IMG/VR virus record: IMGVR_UViG_3300032893_000199 | Span: 1 to 35,041 of that record | Length of the DNA stretch: 35,041 bases | Strand: one strand, 5' to 3' | Origin: a virus | In this document: positions 1 through 5,951 of the stretch, piece after piece | How positions within the stretch are numbered: position 1 is the stretch's first letter | Layout of the letters: each line of letters starts with the position of its first letter | Position numbers and translations under genes: made by a program | The notes under the pieces: generated by a model | Seen by the model: the letters and a program-made list of their open reading frames with translations, nothing else | What the model was told of the DNA's origin: nothing | The model's database searches: none

Positions 1-2
1 TC

Positions 3-134
3 CTATGATGATGCCCAAGCAAATACGGCTGCCCAAAGTCCCAAAACAATAATTCCTAATCCAAAGTGGATAAAAAGCGCACCGGCTATTGTTAACATGA
101 TTGATACGACCAACAACCATTGAGCTTCTTTCAT
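3..134 (-). CDS. small membrane protein, 43 aa
   Basis: A 43-codon frame starts at an ATG preceded by a strong GGGGGAAG ribosome site. Its start overlaps the stop of the upstream gene as ATGA, so it is probably translated by coupling. After a short MKEAQW start the peptide is almost entirely hydrophobic (residues about 6-41), enough for one long or two short membrane segments. I do not recognise a family. It is the last complete gene of the leftward accessory block within the window. Confidence 0.6.
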   Translation of the reverse strand: MKEAQWLLVVSIMLTIAGALFIHFGLGIIVLGLWAAVFAWASS

Positions 135-241
135 TTCTTCCCCCTTTTTATCGCGTACCAAAGTAGCGCAAGGTAAATTATCGCCGTGCAGAGTTTAAGA
201 ACGTCTGGATTCGCGAACTCAGAATACGCAAGTGTCAACAT
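131..241 (-). CDS. small single-pass membrane protein, 36 aa
   Basis: A 36-codon frame lies between two other tiny genes. It starts 9 bases after the upstream stop, with GAGG just ahead, and its own stop overlaps the next start (ATGA). Residues about 18-31 form a hydrophobic helix followed by a basic tail (KRGKK), the usual layout of a small inner-membrane protein. Function is unknown. The regular packing with both neighbours is the main support that it is real. Confidence 0.5.
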   Translation of the reverse strand: MLTLAYSEFANPDVLKLCTAIIYLALLWYAIKRGKK

Positions 242-250
242 AACCAAACC

Positions 251-406
251 TCATCCCCACACCCTTCCCAATTCCCAACAGATTATGCACTCAAGGTCGC
301 CGGGGTCGTCCGGCCAAAACCAGCGGCCACACGATACGCACTTAAGATGTGCGCCCTTTGTTATGTCGATGAGCCACATACCGAACACCAGGGCTGCGTC
401 GGTCAT
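251..406 (-). CDS. tiny zinc-ribbon-like protein, 51 aa
   Basis: The ATG lies in an ATGA overlap with the stop of the radical SAM gene and has GGAGAGG upstream. The 51-aa product holds two CxxC pairs (CVSC at 23-26, CIIC at 40-43), separated by a WFWPDDPGD stretch, which fits a small zinc ribbon. Metal binding is inferred from the spacing. It is one of several Cys-rich micro-proteins in this phage. No function can be assigned. Confidence 0.6.
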   Translation of the reverse strand: MTDAALVFGMWLIDITKGAHLKCVSCGRWFWPDDPGDLECIICWELGRVWG

Positions 407-1128
407 AGGGCCAACCTCTCCATCGTTGCGAAATATTCACGAAGGCAGTTTCCACAATGCCGACAAGCCGTAGTTCCGTTTTCGCCTTCAATCTTCCCAC
501 ACGAATAAACCCACTTATTATAAAAGAATCTCTGCATTACCATCTGCCAACCCGCCGTTGTTATCGCCCAATAAGAATTAAGCGTTCTTTTTCGCCAAGT
601 ATAAAATTGCTGATGGTCTTCTGGAATTGTCTGCCGGAAATACGCCATAAAAGTGAGAATAACGGGAACGCCCGCGCTTGTATAAAATTCAACTGCGTTT
701 TCGGCAACATTGATGTTCCATGTATTCGTTCTAAATCTTACAAACATAAGCTTCGCGGGAATATCGTTTAACAGATGAAATTTCTCGTCTGTCATCACGC
801 CAGGATTTAACGTAAGCACAACTGGCGCATCAAAACTTTCCAAATTGTTTGGCAGCGCGGTGTTGTAGAATTTCCGAGGAAATTGTTTACAGGTTTCCAT
901 GACAATATCTTTTTGGATGTTGCTATCATTCCCGTCATTGACGCGCACAATGCGCCCATGCACCATTTCGCGCGGAGGCAAGTTTGGAAGATTTTCCGCG
1001 AGTGGTTCAAGATAAGACCTTCCGGATTGAAAGAAACAATCTTCACAATTATTTGGGCAAGTCCCTGTCTGTGGAATGGCGCAGATGATTCCACTACCTT
1101 TCGTTTTTGGATTTTCTATATATTTCAT
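403..1128 (-). CDS. radical SAM superfamily protein, 241 aa
   Basis: The N-terminal part carries C24-P-N-N-C28-E-D-C31, the C-x3-C-x2-C motif that binds the [4Fe-4S] cluster and S-adenosylmethionine in radical SAM enzymes. The C-terminal part has a second cysteine group (C210, C222, C225, C228) that could bind an auxiliary cluster or zinc, in the manner of SPASM or Twitch extensions. I chose the ATG at 1128, not a longer frame from 1164, because it lies one base after the upstream stop (TGAGATG) with GGGA at good spacing. At 241 aa it is short for the superfamily, so the barrel may be incomplete. The substrate is unknown: it is not clearly QueE or an anaerobic ribonucleotide reductase activase. 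It is co-transcribed with a GIY-YIG/HTH fusion. The fold call is firm from the motif; the activity is open. Confidence 0.75.
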   Translation of the reverse strand: MKYIENPKTKGSGIICAIPQTGTCPNNCEDCFFQSGRSYLEPLAENLPNLPPREMVHGRIVRVNDGNDSNIQKDIVMETCKQFPRKFYNTALPNNLESFDAPVVLTLNPGVMTDEKFHLLNDIPAKLMFVRFRTNTWNINVAENAVEFYTSAGVPVILTFMAYFRQTIPEDHQQFYTWRKRTLNSYWAITTAGWQMVMQRFFYNKWVYSCGKIEGENGTTACRHCGNCLREYFATMERLAL

Positions 1129-1129
1129 C

Positions 1130-1663
1130 TCATTCCCTTTCGGTCTTTGTTCTCGCAGGCACATAGAAATAGATCTGTATGCCTAACCCTTGTAGTGCCT
1201 GAAACACCTTTCCGATATGACACGTTTCCTTGCCGTTCTCTACATCACTTAAAAACCTGTAGCCGAGATTCAGCAATCCGGATGCCGTGACCAGTGTAAT
1301 TCCCTGCTCGTTCCTTGTGGCGCGGATCAGCTTTCCAAGTTCCGGTATGTCTGCTTTAATGACTTTTGCTTCTGGCGGGAGTGTTATTTCTTGAGGAACA
1401 TAGTCGGCGAGAATATTTTCAACCACGTTAATTAGGTGCTTTGTGGGACAGTTAAACAACTCTCTACCAAGAGCCGCAAAGGGCTTCATCTTTATAGTTA
1501 CCGCGTTCTCATACCTTCGCGCTTTTTCAATATCCATCTTCCATCGTTTAACAACGCGCCATGCGCCATAGAGTTCGTTAACGCGGCGGCTAACATTGTT
1601 GGAAACGCCTATCTTACAAAATCCTGGCATTAACTTATTTTTCAAAATGTAGAGACAGGCCAT
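1130..1663 (-). CDS. GIY-YIG nuclease domain fused to HipB-like HTH, 177 aa
   Basis: Residues 1-90 look like a GIY-YIG domain of the T5orf172/MUG113 type: LYIL (4-7) stands for GIY, KIG (17-19) for YIG, followed by R26/R27 and the GREL glutamate (E68) expected in the active site. Residues 107-170 form a separate XRE-type helix-turn-helix like HipB/Y4mF regulators (ELGKLIRATRNEQGITL, then LSDVENGK). AGGTGAAAC precedes the ATG. The stop is one base from the radical SAM start. A nuclease joined to a regulator DNA-binding domain could be a targeted homing enzyme, an autoregulated nuclease or a defence-type protein. The domain calls are reasonable; the biological role is inference. Confidence 0.7.
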   Translation of the reverse strand: MACLYILKNKLMPGFCKIGVSNNVSRRVNELYGAWRVVKRWKMDIEKARRYENAVTIKMKPFAALGRELFNCPTKHLINVVENILADYVPQEITLPPEAKVIKADIPELGKLIRATRNEQGITLVTASGLLNLGYRFLSDVENGKETCHIGKVFQALQGLGIQIYFYVPARTKTERE

Positions 1664-1701
1664 GTTTCACCTATTGTAAAAAATACAGGCAAGGTTATAA
1701 T

Positions 1702-1827
1702 TTATGCCCCCTTCTCTTTTCTTAATTCCCAAAACCTGCACTTCCTGTAAGGGCATACATACTCTTTCTTGCCTGACTGATTGTAGTACCTGAGACACTT
1801 GGCGCAGATTGTTTCAAGGATTGTCAT
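1702..1827 (-). CDS. tiny Cys-rich protein, 41 aa
   Basis: A 41-codon frame with a strong GGGAGG site 6 bases before the ATG, starting just after the metallophosphoesterase stop. CAKC (8-11) and a CPYRKC pair (25-30) could hold one zinc ion, and the C-terminus is basic (ELRKEKGA). Unknown function. The good ribosome site and tight spacing make it a likely real gene. Confidence 0.6.
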   Translation of the reverse strand: MTILETICAKCLRYYNQSGKKEYVCPYRKCRFWELRKEKGA

Positions 1828-1828
1828 G

Positions 1829-2614
1829 TTAAACCTCCCTTAATGCGCTGTAGATATGTTGTAATGGGTAGAACTTTTTCACGACTTCAATCTGTCCTCT
1901 GTTTTTCGGGAACTTTAGAATCAGGCCGCCGATGGTTGGTTGCGTGTAGGGAAATTTTGCTGCGTCCTTTATCGGATGCCAGAACTTCCATGTAGGAGCT
2001 ATAAGATTTATTCGTGTCTCGGTATCGACTCTAAAGTGTTTATGGTGGTGTCCATAAATTATGATGTCGGGGTCTTCGTGGAGTTTAGACTTAATGGCGG
2101 AGAAATAGAGACTGTTGCGGTCAAGCATGGTTGAGCGGTAAAGCATGGCTTCTCCGCCCTTGTGCGTTGCCCATACGATATGGCCTGTTTCCTGAATCTT
2201 CCCGTTGAAAATATATTCACAGTAAGTTCCGTCTAAAGCATCCGCAATTCCTTTTTCAATGTCTGTATCTTCTGAATCGTGATAATCAGAGGCGCGAAGG
2301 TTGAAATACTTTTTCCCGGCAACATAAGGGCGCAACAAAATCTTATAAGCATCACATTGAACGTCTATGTTTGCCGTTACAAGGGCGCGGCCATATCCCT
2401 TCTTGTTTTTCCCTTCTATCGCTTCGCCTAAGTCTAAAACTGTTTCGGCGTTTCGCACATCCTCGCAAGTCCAGAAATCCCGCCAGTATTGAAGTAGGAC
2501 TTCCTGAGCAGGAGAAAGGTTCGCAACCATACCTTTGTTATATGTGAAGTTTTCAGGCCAAAGGGCGGCTTCGTGTCCCACTTGCACATCCGAGACTATA
2601 GCCATTATAGACAT
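1829..2614 (-). CDS. calcineurin-like metallophosphoesterase, 261 aa
   Basis: The protein has the ordered metal-binding motifs of the calcineurin-like phosphoesterase superfamily: SDVQVGH (D9, H14), a second motif LGEAIEG (62-68), a histidine in WATHKGG (H151) and YGHHHKH (187-193) near the C-terminus. Motif II normally reads GDxxD/G; here both acids appear as Glu, which may alter metal preference. Such enzymes cleave phosphomono- or diesters, including nucleic acids and nucleotides. GAGGAAAG precedes the ATG. The start overlaps the small HTH gene by 10 bases, and the pair is probably co-translated. The substrate is unknown. Confidence 0.8.
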   Translation of the reverse strand: MSIMAIVSDVQVGHEAALWPENFTYNKGMVANLSPAQEVLLQYWRDFWTCEDVRNAETVLDLGEAIEGKNKKGYGRALVTANIDVQCDAYKILLRPYVAGKKYFNLRASDYHDSEDTDIEKGIADALDGTYCEYIFNGKIQETGHIVWATHKGGEAMLYRSTMLDRNSLYFSAIKSKLHEDPDIIIYGHHHKHFRVDTETRINLIAPTWKFWHPIKDAAKFPYTQPTIGGLILKFPKNRGQIEVVKKFYPLQHIYSALREV

Positions 2615-2829
2615 TCTTGCTTTCCTCGCATAAGTTGTTTGAACGCCTCAAAATTGATGTCTGGTTCTTTTCGTATTATCTCAAGTCCCATTCTTACTAT
2701 CTTGCGCCGAAGAGAATCTATTGAACGAGAAGGAAAAACATTACAGCATTGCTCAATGGTGCAGCCATGCTCTATTAAGGTCTTTAATATTTCCTCTTCT
2801 TTTTTAGTCCATATTTGACCTTTGTTCAT
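2605..2829 (-). CDS. SANT/Myb-like helix-turn-helix protein, 74 aa
   Basis: WTKKEEEILKTLIEHG (7-22) followed by helices ending in SLRRKIVRMGL resembles a three-helix SANT/Myb-like or sigma-type HTH, common in small phage DNA-binding proteins. GAGGAGGGTGA precedes the ATG, which overlaps the upstream stop (ATGA). It is directly followed by the metallophosphoesterase, so it may regulate or assist it. The family call rests on the tryptophan/acidic pattern and helix spacing only. Confidence 0.65.
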   Translation of the reverse strand: MNKGQIWTKKEEEILKTLIEHGCTIEQCCNVFPSRSIDSLRRKIVRMGLEIIRKEPDINFEAFKQLMRGKQECL

Positions 2830-3047
2830 TCACCCTCCTCTTTTCCACCACGTTTCTTGACTTTGCTCTCTTTTGTGGGGGAAGCGTGTTGCTCTGCGAT
2901 CTTCTTAACAAGCACCGCCCACCCGTCTTTTCGTTTGTGGCCTGATAGAAACCCCTTTTCGATTACAGTGGCATTAACCGCGACAAGATACTCGTAATCG
3001 GCCACGCCCTTAACCGTCTTCACGTTTCTTATGTAGAGAGTAAGCAT
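2826..3047 (-). CDS. conserved-looking phage hypothetical, 73 aa
   Basis: The 73-aa product has a predicted beta-rich N-terminal half (LTLYIRNVK, YEYLVAVNATVI), a GHKRKDGWAVLVKKIAEQ stretch and a highly charged C-terminus (KVKKRGGKEEGE). I do not recognise the family. The start lies inside the second copy of a 10-bp direct repeat (ACCATACAAT on this strand), which could be an operator or affect ribosome access. No strong Shine-Dalgarno is visible. Confidence 0.6.
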   Translation of the reverse strand: MLTLYIRNVKTVKGVADYEYLVAVNATVIEKGFLSGHKRKDGWAVLVKKIAEQHASPTKESKVKKRGGKEEGE

Positions 3048-3076
3048 TGTATGGTTAAACCCTACGATTGTATGGT
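3046..3076. repeat. 10-bp direct repeat, 21-bp period
   Basis: ATTGTATGGT occurs at 3046-3055 and 3067-3076 (ACCATACAAT on the transcript). One copy overlaps the start codon of the 73-aa gene and the other the end of the 80-aa gene. It could be an operator or chance. Confidence 0.4.
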
Positions 3077-3304
3077 ATTACGCTCAATGTCGGAATTCTG
3101 CCGACATACTGTGTTCGATTTGCTTTCCGCCAAATCTATATTTAGCCTCTTCGCCCAATACTCCGCGTTTCCGCGAGCGGCGAGCGCGTTCTTGAACCTT
3201 CGGCCTCCATGCACCATTGCACCTTTCTTTTTGGCAAGCTCGATATGCCAGAAGCAACATTTGACATATTCGTTAAGTATGAGCTTGCCGGGGACGGGCT
3301 TCAT
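3062..3304 (-). CDS. hypothetical protein, 80 aa
   Basis: The start overlaps the HNH gene stop as ATGA, with GGAAATAG upstream. The product is basic, with two Cys at 15-16 and a helical middle (GGRRFKNALAARGNAEYWAKRL) that could bind nucleic acid. No family is recognised. The last codons contain the first copy of the 10-bp direct repeat at 3046-3076. Confidence 0.5.
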   Translation of the reverse strand: MKPVPGKLILNEYVKCCFWHIELAKKKGAMVHGGRRFKNALAARGNAEYWAKRLNIDLAESKSNTVCRQNSDIERNTIQS

Positions 3305-3621
3305 TCTATTTCCTTTTGTTGAAAAAACTGTGTACTTTTTTCATCATGACATTCGGGGCAAGTGGTTTCTAAATACTCAGGACTGCAAAGCAATTCCGCA
3401 AAAACTAAATCAATAACTTTCTCCCAATTGTCTATACCCTCCCGATGATGCACTTCAATCTTTTGTTCTTTACCCTTCGCCTTCGATTGCTTCCTGCCGC
3501 AAAATCGGCACGTGTAATTGTCGCGCCTGAGAGCCGCCGCCCGTTCCCTTGACCTTAACCAGAGCTGGCGTAATGCACTTCGCACTTTTGACCGTGGCGT
3601 GTTAGGTAGGCGTTTACCCAT
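3301..3621 (-). CDS. HNH endonuclease, 106 aa
   Basis: A compact HNH nuclease: CRFCGR (first Cys pair), HHREG (histidines of the beta-beta-alpha-metal site) and CPECHDEK (second Cys pair with the last catalytic histidine). Basic helices fill the N-terminal third. I prefer the ATG at 3621 over an in-frame TTG at 3630, because GAGAG sits just upstream of the ATG while the TTG has no spaced ribosome site. HNH proteins of this size act as free-standing homing endonucleases or in packaging. It is far from the terminase genes, which favours a homing or accessory role. Confidence 0.8.
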   Translation of the reverse strand: MGKRLPNTPRSKVRSALRQLWLRSRERAAALRRDNYTCRFCGRKQSKAKGKEQKIEVHHREGIDNWEKVIDLVFAELLCSPEYLETTCPECHDEKSTQFFQQKEIE

Positions 3622-3655
3622 ATCTCTCAATCCTGATTCAAAAAACCCGTTTCAG

Positions 3656-3961
3656 CTACCGTTTTATTTTGCTCCGTGAAGGGTTTCCAACCCCTTTTCG
3701 CGCCGGATTCTTTCCCATCCTGTACGGGAACGCCGGGCAATCAAAAATCCCGCACTCTGAAACGAAACTCGTATGACCACCCATGCACTGAAGGCAGACT
3801 TTGCGAAACAGCTTCACCGATGGTCTTCCCTTACCTAAACGGTAGGGATGAAAGACGCAGATATGCCAACCCTCTTTATTCGCATCACAGGATTCTATTT
3901 CGTTGTACTTCCCGCCCGTACACTGGACGCAGTATTTTCTAAGAGCTTCTTTTGGTGTCAT
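3656..3961 (-). CDS. two-repeat Cys-rich protein, 101 aa
   Basis: Two copies of one module follow each other: CVQCTGG ... C ... CVFHPYRLGKG (residues 11-45) and CLQCMGG ... C ... CPAFPYRMGKN (57-84). Each has four cysteines and ends in PYRxGK, so each probably binds one zinc. Proteins with this CxxCxGG...CPxxPYRxG pattern are frequent in phage genomes, but I know of no proven function. AGGA lies before the ATG and the start overlaps the upstream stop (ATGA). Confidence 0.7.
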   Translation of the reverse strand: MTPKEALRKYCVQCTGGKYNEIESCDANKEGWHICVFHPYRLGKGRPSVKLFRKVCLQCMGGHTSFVSECGIFDCPAFPYRMGKNPARKGVGNPSRSKIKR

Positions 3962-4260
3962 CGTAATCCTATGCTCATTACATTGTCATATTGGTGTTCG
4001 ACAATCACATTGCACCGTTCACAGTATTTTCTTCGCACTTCAATCGGCAGATGCTTCGGAGCGATCACCCATATGGTGTGATTCTTACCACAGCGTGGGC
4101 ATTTCGCAGGTTCCTCTCTATGTTCCGTCCAATCCGAAACCTCATGCTTCCGGCTGTAGTCCGTTGACTTTGCCCTTGAGAACTTCTTAGCGCAGTCTCT
4201 GCAATACCTGTATCCCGTCTTCGGTTTGCCACATGCACAGGGCTTCATGTTCTTGCGCAT
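3958..4260 (-). CDS. zinc-ribbon protein, 100 aa
   Basis: An N-terminal CACG plus CRDC (C8, C10, C20, C23 in the 100-aa form) and a later CPRC plus CERC pair suggest two zinc sites. I place the start at 4260, because AGGAG stands 5 bases upstream. A longer in-frame start at 4389 would overlap most of the preceding gene. The start codon lies in the 3' arm of the CATAG...CTATG hairpin described at 4258-4273. Nucleic-acid binding is plausible but unproven. Confidence 0.65.
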   Translation of the reverse strand: MRKNMKPCACGKPKTGYRYCRDCAKKFSRAKSTDYSRKHEVSDWTEHREEPAKCPRCGKNHTIWVIAPKHLPIEVRRKYCERCNVIVEHQYDNVMSIGLR

Positions 4261-4273
4261 AGATGCTCCTATG
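4258..4273 (-). promoter_or_regulatory. start-codon hairpin, copy 1
   Basis: On the transcript this reads CATAGGAGCATCTATG: 5-bp arms CATAG/CTATG around a 6-base loop. The Shine-Dalgarno AGGAG spans arm and loop, and the ATG of the 100-aa zinc-ribbon gene is the last three bases. The same 16 bases recur at 4463-4478, with a close variant at 12363-12378. Confidence 0.5.
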
Positions 4274-4465
4274 TTAAAAAAGCGTCGGGTTTTGTTCATC
4301 ACGGATTCTTTTTTCTTCCCGCTTCTCTTGCTCCTTCGATAATCCCTCTTTACGATGCTCTGTACAGATGCCAACCCTCTTGTTGTCAACCCGATGAAAC
4401 GTCACCTTGTTGCAGGTCGGACACCATTTAGTAATCCGGCATGTGTTGCGTGGATAATGCTCCAT
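4274..4465 (-). CDS. small zinc-ribbon protein, 63 aa
   Basis: CPTC (15-18) and a later C-x-E-H (34-37) give a possible CCCH zinc site, followed by a strongly charged helical C-terminus (EGLSKEQEKREEKRIRDEQN). Small phage proteins with this N-terminal ribbon and charged tail are common, but their role is unknown to me. Translation starts inside the second start-codon hairpin. It is the first gene after an AT-rich gap downstream of the regulator gene. Confidence 0.65.
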   Translation of the reverse strand: MEHYPRNTCRITKWCPTCNKVTFHRVDNKRVGICTEHRKEGLSKEQEKREEKRIRDEQNPTLF

Positions 4466-4478
4466 AGATGCTCCTATG
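4463..4478 (-). promoter_or_regulatory. start-codon hairpin, copy 2
   Basis: The 16 bases are identical to copy 1 at 4258-4273. Here the stem extends to 6 bp (CCATAG/CTATGG, 4462-4479). The ATG of the 63-aa gene forms the 3' arm and AGGAG sits in the arm and loop. A further small inverted repeat, GGTAG/CTACC (4486-4502), stands just upstream in the leader. Confidence 0.5.
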
Positions 4479-4596
4479 GTGTTGCGGTAGAAATGTCCTA
4501 CCAGTTTGCTATTAAAAAATTACTGTATGTAAAGAGTGTAATAAAATATATTTGTAAAGATTGTGCTGTGGAACGGTGGAAATGGTACAAAAAAAA
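4466..4596. promoter_or_regulatory. AT-rich gap, possible leftward promoter
   Basis: The gap between the regulator and the leftward accessory block is AT-rich and contains two TTTACA hexamers on the minus strand, but I cannot pair either with a good -10 box. A leftward promoter here is likely from the layout only. Confidence 0.25.
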
Positions 4597-4791
4597 TTAA
4601 AGCAAGAGGTCTTTATAATTAGACCCTAACGTATCTGCTATCTTTTTAAGTGTAGAAATTTTGGTAGATTTATTGTTGAGGATGTCATAATATGCTTGCT
4701 TAGTCATGCCTACTTTGTTAGAAAGCTCAACAATACTAAGCCCTTGCCGTTTCCGCTTGCGTTCAAGCCTCTCAATATTTATGCTCTCCAT
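4597..4791 (-). CDS. Cro/C1-type HTH regulator, 64 aa
   Basis: The 64-aa protein is almost entirely an XRE-family helix-turn-helix: LSIVELSNKVGMTKQAYYDILNNKST (18-43) contains the two HTH helices, and ISTLKKIADTLGSNYKDLL completes the five-helix domain. It has no cleavage or dimerisation domain, so it is Cro-like in size. It is divergent from the rightward early operon and faces the palindrome at 4891-4900, its most likely operator. This layout resembles a temperate-phage switch, but no partner repressor or integrase is visible. The ribosome site is weak (GGGTAAG). Confidence 0.85.
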   Translation of the reverse strand: MESINIERLERKRKRQGLSIVELSNKVGMTKQAYYDILNNKSTKISTLKKIADTLGSNYKDLLL

Positions 4792-4872
4792 AGAACTTAC
4801 CCTATCATTTCTGCCGTGCCTTGTCTACTTTTTTCTTAAAATATTTTATTTGAAATCCCTTTAAGATTTTTC

Positions 4873-4900
4873 TTGACTTGTCCGATATAAAGTATATACT
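4873..4900 (+). promoter_or_regulatory. sigma70-like early rightward promoter with operator-like palindrome
   Basis: TTGACT (4873-4878) and TATACT (4895-4900) are 16 bases apart and match a sigma70 promoter well. The -10 box lies inside the perfect 10-bp palindrome AGTATATACT (4891-4900). AGGAGG (4913-4918) and the ATG at 4924 follow at ideal distance. The divergent Cro-like gene suggests repression at this palindrome (inference). Confidence 0.7.
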
Positions 4901-4923
4901 AAGGTCAAATTTAGGAGGAACAT

Positions 4924-5442
4924 ATGAAATACAAACATTCGCCTACTTGGAAGCCGCGCCGCGTAAATCTAACTTGTCAACATTGCGGGATCACATTTAC
5001 CGTTATGCCGTGCAGGGTAAAAAGGTCAGCATCTAAATTTTGCAGCCGGGAATGTTGGCATTCCTGGCGCATTAAAAATCATATCCGTTCGCTTCCCAAA
5101 ACATCCCATAACCAAAACATGCTTAAGCATGACACTAATGTTTCTACCATTTATAAGAGGGTACAACGGCGATTAGGCAAAACTGTCGGCGAATGTTCTA
5201 TTTGCGGGTTCCCCGGAGAACTATTTAAGCATCATAATGATTATAGCCAAGAGTTAGAAATATTGCAGCTTTGTCCGAGTTGCCACACTTTTCTTCATAG
5301 TAATACGGCTCATTCTAAAGAAATTCTTGCATATAGAAAAGATGTTTATTTGCGCGCATCAATAGCGCAAAAAGAAGTTGTTTCAAGTACAACCCGAACA
5401 CCGGCGTCTTTGGAATCTGTCGAATCTGTGATGTCGCGATAA
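4924..5442 (+). CDS. HNH endonuclease with N-terminal zinc finger, 172 aa
   Basis: Residues 17-41 form a treble-clef-type zinc finger (CQHC ... CSREC), often found ahead of phage homing nucleases. The HNH domain follows: CSICG (96-100), KHHNDY with the two histidines, then CPSCHTFLH. A Ser/Thr-rich tail ends the protein. It is the first gene of the early operon, with an AGGAGG ribosome site. It looks intact. It could be a free-standing homing endonuclease that has taken the first early position. Confidence 0.85.
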   Translation: MKYKHSPTWKPRRVNLTCQHCGITFTVMPCRVKRSASKFCSRECWHSWRIKNHIRSLPKTSHNQNMLKHDTNVSTIYKRVQRRLGKTVGECSICGFPGELFKHHNDYSQELEILQLCPSCHTFLHSNTAHSKEILAYRKDVYLRASIAQKEVVSSTTRTPASLESVESVMSR

Positions 5443-5570
5443 TAAGTATCGCATATGGCACACGAGGGTAACGGATACTTTATGGACAAGGGTGAAGCCC
5501 GGACGAATAGCCGATCTGGGAAGCAGTAGGGGCTTTGGCAAAGCAAACACATTTAGAAAGGGGGAAGGCG
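5443..5570 (+). other. short non-coding gap after HNH gene
   Basis: 128 bases lie between the HNH stop and the next likely start. A 24-codon frame (5455-5529) has no ribosome site and is not called. GTATC/GATAC could close a small stem, but I see no convincing RNA, terminator or promoter. Confidence 0.3.
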
Positions 5571-5915
5571 TTGGCAATAATAGAGGCGGAAAAATGGAAA
5601 AGTTGGGAAGTTGCAAATCAAGACCCTTATGGCAAATGTTGCGTTGATGTTGCCAGAGAGGTCATGCGGCTTCTCGATGAGGAAGATGATTTTGACACAC
5701 ATGAAATAATTTGTCGTGCAGACAAGAACATCGGAGCCGGGGGCATAACGGGATTTATGGCGGGATGTGTCGCAAGTATGGTTTCTGGCTGCCATAGTCG
5801 CGGTGAGGATTTCCGGCGCAAATGGAATACGGACAATCAAATAAAAGATGAGGGGGATAAGGCAAACGAAAGCGGAGGCGTTCTAAATCCCGCAATCCTC
5901 TGCATCGGCAAGTAG
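5571..5915 (+). CDS. conserved phage hypothetical, about 114 aa
   Basis: The recognisable part is EAEKWKSWEVANQDPYGKCCVDVAREVMRLLDEE, a helical stretch typical of a phage family of unknown function, followed by a glycine-rich segment (GAGGITGFMAGCVASMVSG) that could be a membrane or packing helix. I favour the TTG at 5571, which has AAGGGGGAAGG just upstream. A TTG at 5535 is possible but its ribosome site is too close. In-frame upstream residues look non-conserved. Confidence 0.65.
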   Translation: MAIIEAEKWKSWEVANQDPYGKCCVDVAREVMRLLDEEDDFDTHEIICRADKNIGAGGITGFMAGCVASMVSGCHSRGEDFRRKWNTDNQIKDEGDKANESGGVLNPAILCIGK

Positions 5916-5924
5916 CTCTTTCAA

Positions 5925-5943
5925 GGCGGGGATGCTCCCCGCC
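5925..5943 (+). other. perfect GC-rich hairpin (stem A:A')
   Basis: GGCGGGGA (5925-5932) pairs perfectly with TCCCCGCC (5936-5943) around a 3-base loop. No T-run follows on either strand, so it is not a normal intrinsic terminator. It is the first stem of the leader at 5952-6062. Confidence 0.6.
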
Positions 5944-5951
5944 CAAATCAC

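Noticed and set aside
883-1290. Plus-strand frame of 135 codons across the radical SAM and GIY-YIG genes
   Set aside because: Antisense to two genes with clear motifs; no ribosome site and no recognisable protein features.
5455-5529. 24-codon plus-strand frame after the first HNH gene
   Set aside because: No ribosome site before its ATG, no overlap or spacing pattern like the real small genes, and no recognisable features.
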